This document shows positions 58,701-64,000 of a stretch of 64,000 bases of DNA, in pieces. Origin of the DNA: Anaspis maculata (lineage: Eukaryota > Arthropoda > Insecta > Coleoptera > Scraptiidae); contig OX421961.1 in the NCBI GenBank assembly GCA_949128115.1, positions 121,895,050 through 121,959,049 on the forward strand, written 5' to 3'. The notes under the pieces were generated by a model that was not told the DNA's origin, did no database searches, and saw nothing but the letters and a program-made list of their open reading frames with translations. Positions within the stretch are counted from its first letter, which is position 1, and the number at the start of each line of letters is the position of its first letter. The position numbers and the translations under genes are program-made.

Positions 58701-58908
58701 ACAATTTTAATTTCACTAGTACCGTATGATCAAAAACTCTCTTACTCAATTGTTGATACAATTTTCTTCAGTTGTTAAATATACAGAGAGTCTGTTGTTT
58801 AATCTTAGAAACTGAAACAGCGGATAAAGCATCGAAGAAGAAGGGGACTTTTGTCATAAGTTTTTCTCAAAAACGAATAAGAGAGATATTATAGCCCTTC
58901 ATAGCTGG
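55791..58908. other. Unassigned AT-rich sequence
   Basis: Mostly low-complexity AT sequence. At 57323-57660 an open frame ends in the GACAGACACACAGACGGACG-type tail, which often marks the 3' side of dispersed repeats. No domain is identified. The rest shows nothing I can support. Confidence 0.35.
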
Positions 58909-59199
58909 AATAGACCATTTCCACTGACGTCACGCAACTCCGTCTTGAACAGCTGATTCGGGGCAACGTCAGTCAGATGTGCGTTATCTGTCACGGGGCA
59001 CGTGGGCTACGTCGGCTACGTCAGTCATGTGCGACAGTCAGATTGGTCATATGTCAATCTGTCAGTCGGTGTCGGTGTGTGAAAGTCACTGGTGACATAA
59101 TGTTGTGACAAACTGACACGTATAGTTGACATCATGTTGACGTTGCCCCGAATCAGCCGTTCGACACGTGCGTGTGACGTCATGTGGAAATGGTCTATT
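58909..59199. mobile_element. MITE of 291 bp (AATAGACCATTTCCAC ends)
   Basis: AATAGACCATTTCCAC with TGACGTCAC pairs with the right end GTGACGTCA TGTGGAAATGGTCTATT, and the match extends through GCTGATTCGGGGCAACGTCA to about 60-70 bp. The centre is rich in ACGTCAGTCA-type repeats. A lone GGAAATGGTC at 63797 may be an end of another copy. Confidence 0.8.
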
Positions 59200-59227
59200 G
59201 AAAAATCGTTTCATTTTTGCATAACTT

Positions 59228-59476
59228 TTGAACCCTACAACAGTTTTGTCCAATTTAGACCAAAGTTTACCTTCGTTTACATCAAGTGACGAGTGCCCAA
59301 GCTGCTGTATGAAAAGTAGCGAAACCCTATCTCATATTATTTACGAATGTCCCATGTTCTCCGAATTTATGGACAACCGGCAACTGAGCCTCTCTCGGGA
59401 TATTCACCAGCTGATTTCTCGAACCGATCGAGGAACCGATTCACTTGTGTGGAAATATTTATACTTCCTTTAATAT
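59228..59476 (+). pseudogene. LINE ORF2 C-terminal zinc-knuckle fragment
   Basis: The frame reads CPSC, then ETLSHIIYECPMF, the CCHC-type tail that follows RT in many non-LTR retrotransposons (C..C ... H ... C). It ends at a TAA followed by AT-rich sequence that would be the 3' UTR. Only this end is present. Confidence 0.7.
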
Positions 59477-60102
59477 TTATAATATTAAAAACTTCATGGG
59501 GAATGTTTTTAGGATCAGGGCAATCATTAGCGAAATATGAGTCTTTTAGTTTTTATTTCAACGTTATTGTTGAATTCGTTTTAATGCATAATATAACAAT
59601 TGTGTCTTATTCATACTATTTGTGTCAATATGTATTTTATTCAATTTTCTTTTCTGGTAACCACCACACTACGAATTTTTTTCTCGTGTGTAATCCTGTT
59701 ACTGGACGCCAAGTCCATAAAAACAATAAATCTATTTATTCATTGCTCTAAATGGGATATTGAATTCAAAAATTGGAACGATTCCCAAAAATAATAAGGG
59801 CAGTAAAAAATTGGGGAAAATCGGGAGGGTCGATTATCTTCGCCCCAAATTTGATAAAACGCATTATTATTGTTCAGCAGAAACTTATTTTGGTAAACTT
59901 TGGCCCAAATTTGAACAATATCGGTTGAGCGGTTCAAAAGTTATGTAGATAACACTGTGGATAATTTATTGAAAAATTGTCGCTTCATCAACAAAATTGA
60001 TGCGTTGAACTCGAGATTTGACTAAGTAATGTCAAAAACAAGCGAATCTCTGAACCAGTACCTTGACACCCCTTCATGCTGGGCCGATGATGAGCAATTA
60101 AT

Positions 60103-60536
60103 GGGTAGTATTAATAAAAAATAAGCACAAGCGTTTGCCGAGGGGTTAACCACTTGGCAATTTTGGTGTACGACCGTGAGCAAATTTCTGTGGCAATTTT
60201 CTGGCAATTTTGGCAATTTTCGAGCAATCGGCGATTTTGGTGTATAGACAATACAAATAGAGAAGACACATCTCGTCACGGATTTTTACGGTTGCGTAGG
60301 AACCAGGTGAGTCCATCATTCAAAAAAAGGTTGGCTGATTTTTGATGCCCCAATATCCGTGACGACGGTGGTGATAACATGGTCTTCTCTATTTGTATTA
60401 ACTATACACATTTTTCTCAAGTGGTCAACCCCTCGGCATTTGCTTAGATTTTCGAGGAGTTGCTAAGCAAACTTCCCCTGACAACGCCTATAAAATTCAA
60501 GCAAATGCTTATGCTTATTTTTTATTGATACTACCC
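60103..60536. mobile_element. MITE of 434 bp (GGGTAGTAT ends, AAT duplication)
   Basis: GGGTAGTATTAATAAAAAAT pairs with the right end. AAT lies on both sides (60100-60102 and 60537-60539). The inside pairs again at GCCGAGGGGTTAACCACTT against its partner at 60420-60440 and holds repeated GGCAATTTT words. It interrupts the exon fragment that resumes at 60537. Confidence 0.75.
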
Positions 60537-60760
60537 AATGCACCTCTTTGCCGATAAACTCGTTACAAGGAGAAAATTGAAAACGCTAAGGTCGACCTTT
60601 AATGCATAAAAAATCTCTCTCATTATGTAGAAAATCTGCCAACGGTGACATATATTGATATCGTGAACTATTTCGTGTTTACAAGAAGCACATATACTGG
60701 AGAAGAATTTGAAGCTGTGATTACTGTAGTCGCAAAGGTATGTTTCAGTTTTTAGCGCAT
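60537..60760 (+). pseudogene. Repeat-associated exon, copy 1 (DIVNYFVF)
   Basis: The frame reads ENLPTVTYIDIVNYFVF, then STYTGEEFEAV before a GTATGT donor at about 60737. The pattern P.VTY.DIVNYL.F...YT resembles a conserved exon of repeat-borne proteins (with YqaJ/SWIM partners) that I know from hemipteran genomes. A stop lies upstream (DL*CIK). It is near-identical to 62484-62728. Confidence 0.5.
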
Positions 60761-60797
60761 TTTCCATCTTGATGAAAATCGCTATTGCAACCGCTTT

Positions 60798-60824
60798 GTC
60801 CGTCCGTCCGTCCGTCCGTCCGTT
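60798..60824. repeat. GTCC microsatellite
   Basis: Six to seven GTCC units following CTTT. Confidence 0.9.
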
Positions 60825-60839
60825 CCTCGAACTCCTCCC

Positions 60840-62310
60840 AAACTAGACGACCTAGCTTTCTAATTTTTTCGCTGTTACATAGCTGCCACTTCCAAAGGAG
60901 GGCTAGGCTATATTGGATGTCTATATTGCGCCGCCAACATAGAGAAAACCGCCCCCGATAAACTTGAAATAACATAATATTGCACTTTCTACCAGACCTG
61001 ATGCTCTGGTGTTCTCATTTTTTGAATAATACATAGTTGCCACTTATAAACGTAAGCCAAGAAACATTCCGTCTTCAATATGCGCCGCCGACATGAAGAA
61101 ACTGCTGAAAACCGCCCCCAATCACTTAAAAATGAAAAACATAAACCCGAAGACATAGCGATCTGATTCTTTCGGTATATAAATAGCTGACTAAAAATGG
61201 AAAAGGATAGGCTACTTTTGATATGGCGCCGCCTCCAGCTTCCGCCCCCAAAAGAAAAAAAGTGCAACTTTCAACAATTTTCACTGATTTAGCTGATAAT
61301 GTTACCTTGAACATTCAGAAACTCTTGACTGAAACTGTGCAAGAATCTCTTTGCCAAACTCTGCCGCTCCCACACGCCGCCCCCAAAGTGAGAGATAAAT
61401 GTAAAACATGAACCTGAAGACATAGCGACCTAATTCTTTCACTATATTGATAGCTAACTGAAAGTGGAAAAATATAGGCCACTTTTAATTAGGCGCTGCC
61501 GCCTCCAAATAAAAAAAATGCAACTTTCACAATTTTCACTGATTGTCATATTTCCCTCTTATTTAGAAACTCCCAACTCAAACTGTGCAACAGTTACTTT
61601 GCCGAATGCTGCCGCCCTCACACGCTGTCCTTAAAGTGAGAGATGAATGAAAAACATAAACTCGAAGACATAACGATCTAATTCATTCGCTATATGGATA
61701 ACTAACTAGAAATGGGAAAGAATAGGCTACCTTTGACATGGCGCCGCCTCCAAATTCCACCCCCAAAAGAAAAAAAGGGCAACTTTCAATAATTTCCACT
61801 GAATTACATTTTAATGTTACCTCAAACATGCAGAAACTCCCAACTCAAACTGTGGAAGAATTTCTTTCTCAAACGCTGCCGCTCCCACACGCCGCCCCCA
61901 AAGTAAGAGATAAATGTAAAACATAACCCTTGAGACATAGCGATCTAATTGTTCCGCTATATAGATAGCTGACTAGAAAAGGGAAGAGAGGCCACTTTTG
62001 ATTAGTCGCCGCCTCCAGCTCCCGCCCCCAAACAAAAAAAAATGCAAGTTTCACAATTTTCACTGATTGTCATATTTCCTTAAACATATTTTAGAAACTC
62101 TTAACTCAAACTGTGCAACAGTTACTTTGCCGAATGCTGCCACCCCCACACGCTGCCCTTAAAGTAAGAGATAAATGGAAAACATAAACCCGAAGACATA
62201 GCGATCTAATTCTTTCGCTATATGGATAGCCGACTAAAAATGGGAAATAATAGACTACTGTTGATCAGTCGCTGCTCCCAGCTCCCGCCCTCAAACAAAA
62301 AAATATATGA
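60840..62310. repeat. 260-bp satellite with A-B-A-B higher-order structure
   Basis: The landmark ACATAAACCCGAAGACATAGC or a variant occurs at about 61137, 61407, 61659, 61921 and 62183, a spacing of about 252-270 bp. Units alternate in type: one carries CAATTTTCACTGATTTAGCT with GCCGCTCCCACACGCCGCCC, the other lacks part of it and carries CAGTTACTTTGCCGAATGCTG. More diverged units extend leftwards to about 60840. The open frames at 61223 and 61738 are shadows of type A units. Confidence 0.85.
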
Positions 62311-62483
62311 TGAGTGAAAGAATTTTCATTCTATTCTATTTCATTGCCAAGTACCCCATTCTGATAACACAATATCACAATGACTCCTTCAACCAAATTT
62401 CTTTACGTTCACAATATGCCTCTTTGAGAAAATGCGCTACTGAGACTCACGCACGTGAAGGCATACTCACTTGTTATTAATAC

Positions 62484-62728
62484 TACCCAATGCACCTCTT
62501 TGCCGAAAAACTTGTTACAAGGAGAAAATTGAAAACGCTAAGGTGGACCTTTATTGCATAAAAAATCTCTCTCATGATGTAGAAAATTTGCCAACGGTGA
62601 CATATATTGATATCGTGAACTATTTCGTGTTTACGAGAAGCACATATACTGGAGAAGAATTTGAAGCTGTGATTACTGTAGTCGGAAAGGTATGTTTCAG
62701 TTTTTTTTCTTCTTCACGTACAGGGTGA
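62484..62728 (+). pseudogene. Repeat-associated exon, copy 2 (DIVNYFVF)
   Basis: The open frame 62471-62728 reads YKEKIENAKVDLY, KNLSHDVENLPTVTYIDIVN, TYTGEEFEAV and then a GTATGT donor at about 62690. It lacks the stop of copy 1. Its first 15 bases (AATACTACCC) repeat the right end of the MITE at 60536, so the duplicated unit included that MITE end. The function is unknown. Confidence 0.5.
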
Positions 62729-63570
62729 TTTTTTGAAGAGGACCCACCCCAAATTTCTCGCTGCCAAATCAAGGGGAACATCCAAGACACACATTATCAA
62801 ATTTTCATCTTTAACCCCTTCGCCCCCACCCTACCCTACTTTAGAATTTCAAATAGCACTACCTATGTTGTGATAAATCAAATAAAGGTAATAAGATTCG
62901 CTTTCCGCCAAACATACTTTGAATTCTTCTAAGCCACCCCAAACCCTTCTCATAATTTTTTCATTGTCAAATAACCCCTTCGCCTCCCAATTAGGAGAAT
63001 TTTTGAAAAGGGTTAGAGGGAGGTTTAGAAAACTTGAAATTATTTTTTACAGATAGAGAATTTTATTACCTTCAGTCTGATGTATCACAAGGAAGATGTT
63101 GCTATTTGAAATTTTAAAATAATAGAGTAGGGTGGGGGCGAAGGGATTGAAGATGAAAATTTGTCGATACGTGTCTTAGATGCCACCTTCGAAATAAAAA
63201 TCGACCTGTTTTCACTGGAAAGTCTATCTTCCAAGAATCAGGAGTTATTAAGGGAAAAGCTTTCTTTAAATTGATAATGAGAGAATGTTGAGAAGGGCTG
63301 AGAAGTGATTAGAAAAAAATTAGAATACGTATGACAGAAAAAGAATTTTATTAAATTCAATTTGATGTATCACAACCGATCACAACATGGATAGTGCTAT
63401 TTGAAATTCCTAAGTAGGTAGAGTGGGGGCGAAGGGATTGAAGATGGAAATTTGACAATGTGTGTCCTAGATGTCCCCCTCAGAATAAAAATCGACCTGT
63501 TTCGGCGTTTTCCTGGAAAAAAGTTTGGCGGCTAGAAATCTGGGGTGGGTCCTTTTCAAAAAATCACCTG
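62721..63570. mobile_element. TA-flanked foldback FB10 (850 bp)
   Basis: CAGGGTGATTTTTTGAA with GGACCCACCCC at the left pairs with GGGGTGGGTCCTTTTCAAA and AAATCACCTG at the right. TA flanks both sides (62719-62720 and 63571-63572). The left arm also pairs with two directly repeated blocks (63100-63205 and 63395-63505) containing GGGGGCGAAGGGATTGAAGA. It is a mariner-type MITE by its TA flank. Confidence 0.8.
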
Positions 63571-63572
63571 TA

Positions 63573-64000
63573 TCTGTAGTTTCACGTAGGCTCGCACAGC
63601 CACTCACGAAACAGTTTCAGGGCATTTCGTCTCCATGGAAATTTTCAAGGCAAAAGGAGACACAAATAAGCAAGACACAAGTTAGTGTATTAATCAGAGA
63701 TCAGAGGTAATAATTCAAGGTTTCAGTTTTTCTCATCTTGTGTCAACTGTGACATTCAGAGTGACACCGACGCGGATTGACATGACAGCTCCGCGCGGAA
63801 ATGGTCATTGCGCTGTTGCCACGTCTGGCGTACTTGCAACGTTGCCATAGCGGGTGCCAATAAGAATGACCTTTTGCTCGCGCGGCGTGTAGGTACACAG
63901 CAATAAATGTAGTGTAGAAAATTACTCTATTTTAACACTATTCCGAGTTTATATAGGTCCCTCTAGAAGTGTAAATATTATAACACTACAAGTAGAGTTA
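63573..64000. other. Unassigned sequence to window end
   Basis: No gene recognised. It contains a possible MITE end (GGAAATGGTC at 63797-63806) and AT-rich sequence. Confidence 0.4.

Overview
The window looks like a repeat-dense insect genome scaffold. It is AT-rich, with long poly-A/T runs, no operon-like ORF packing, intron-style splice signals, tRNA-derived SINEs and a fixed-length 200-N assembly gap at 52879-53078. The repeat repertoire (Gypsy, mariner/Tc1, Harbinger, hAT, P-like with a THAP domain, RAG1/Transib-like, plus repeat-associated exons of kinds I associate with aphid- or whitefly-type genomes) suggests Hemiptera, but the species is not determined. I see no intact host protein-coding gene. 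Almost every supportable coding signal is a broken transposon gene, and most long open frames are shadows of inverted repeats.

Layout. 0.6-2.3 kb: a perfect-ended foldback element. 3.9-6.3 kb: a minus-strand SINE, an arm fragment of another foldback and a third foldback. 9.4-17.2 kb: a decayed Gypsy retrotransposon whose RNase H domain has been split twice, first by a P-like element with THAP remnants (7-bp target duplication) and then by an unclassified element rich in CCAACGTTGG palindromes. The latter carries a nested element with RSS/Transib-like ends (CACAGTG, 5-bp duplication). 19.8-25.1 kb: a second Gypsy scrap, 140-bp tandem repeats in a large inverted arrangement, a TA-flanked foldback, a HARBI1-like transposase pseudogene with a 118-bp tandem duplication, and small MITEs. 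25.3-28.8 kb: a foldback, and a hAT-type element with arms made of CGAGAT satellite. 29.8-32.9 kb: a TAA-flanked element carrying a MADF-domain exon, hit twice by the same 943-bp MITE. 34.3-36.4 kb: a RAG1/Transib-like transposase pseudogene. 37.1-48.4 kb: more foldbacks, including three members of the same family as the 0.6-2.3 kb element, and an exon of an ALTGCD-type repeat-associated protein. 48.5-49.8 kb: a degenerate 22-bp minisatellite hosting a SINE. 52.6-55.8 kb: Tc1-like and mariner-like transposase pieces. 58.9-63.6 kb: a MITE, a LINE tail, a duplicated exon flanking an A-B-A-B satellite, and a final TA-flanked foldback.

The main new observation is a family of four foldback elements (577-2301, 41587-43045, 44347-45821, 46914-48370). 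All begin TAGTNG and end CNACTA, are almost entirely inverted repeat, and are flanked by exact 3-bp target duplications (TGA, TTT, TAT, GCA). Three of them share a conserved internal motif. The second is the pairing, in one window, of a RAG1/Transib-like transposase pseudogene with a non-autonomous element whose two ends both carry an exact V(D)J-type heptamer and a conserved A-rich block about 23 bp inward. The nested insertions give a readable relative chronology of transposition waves.
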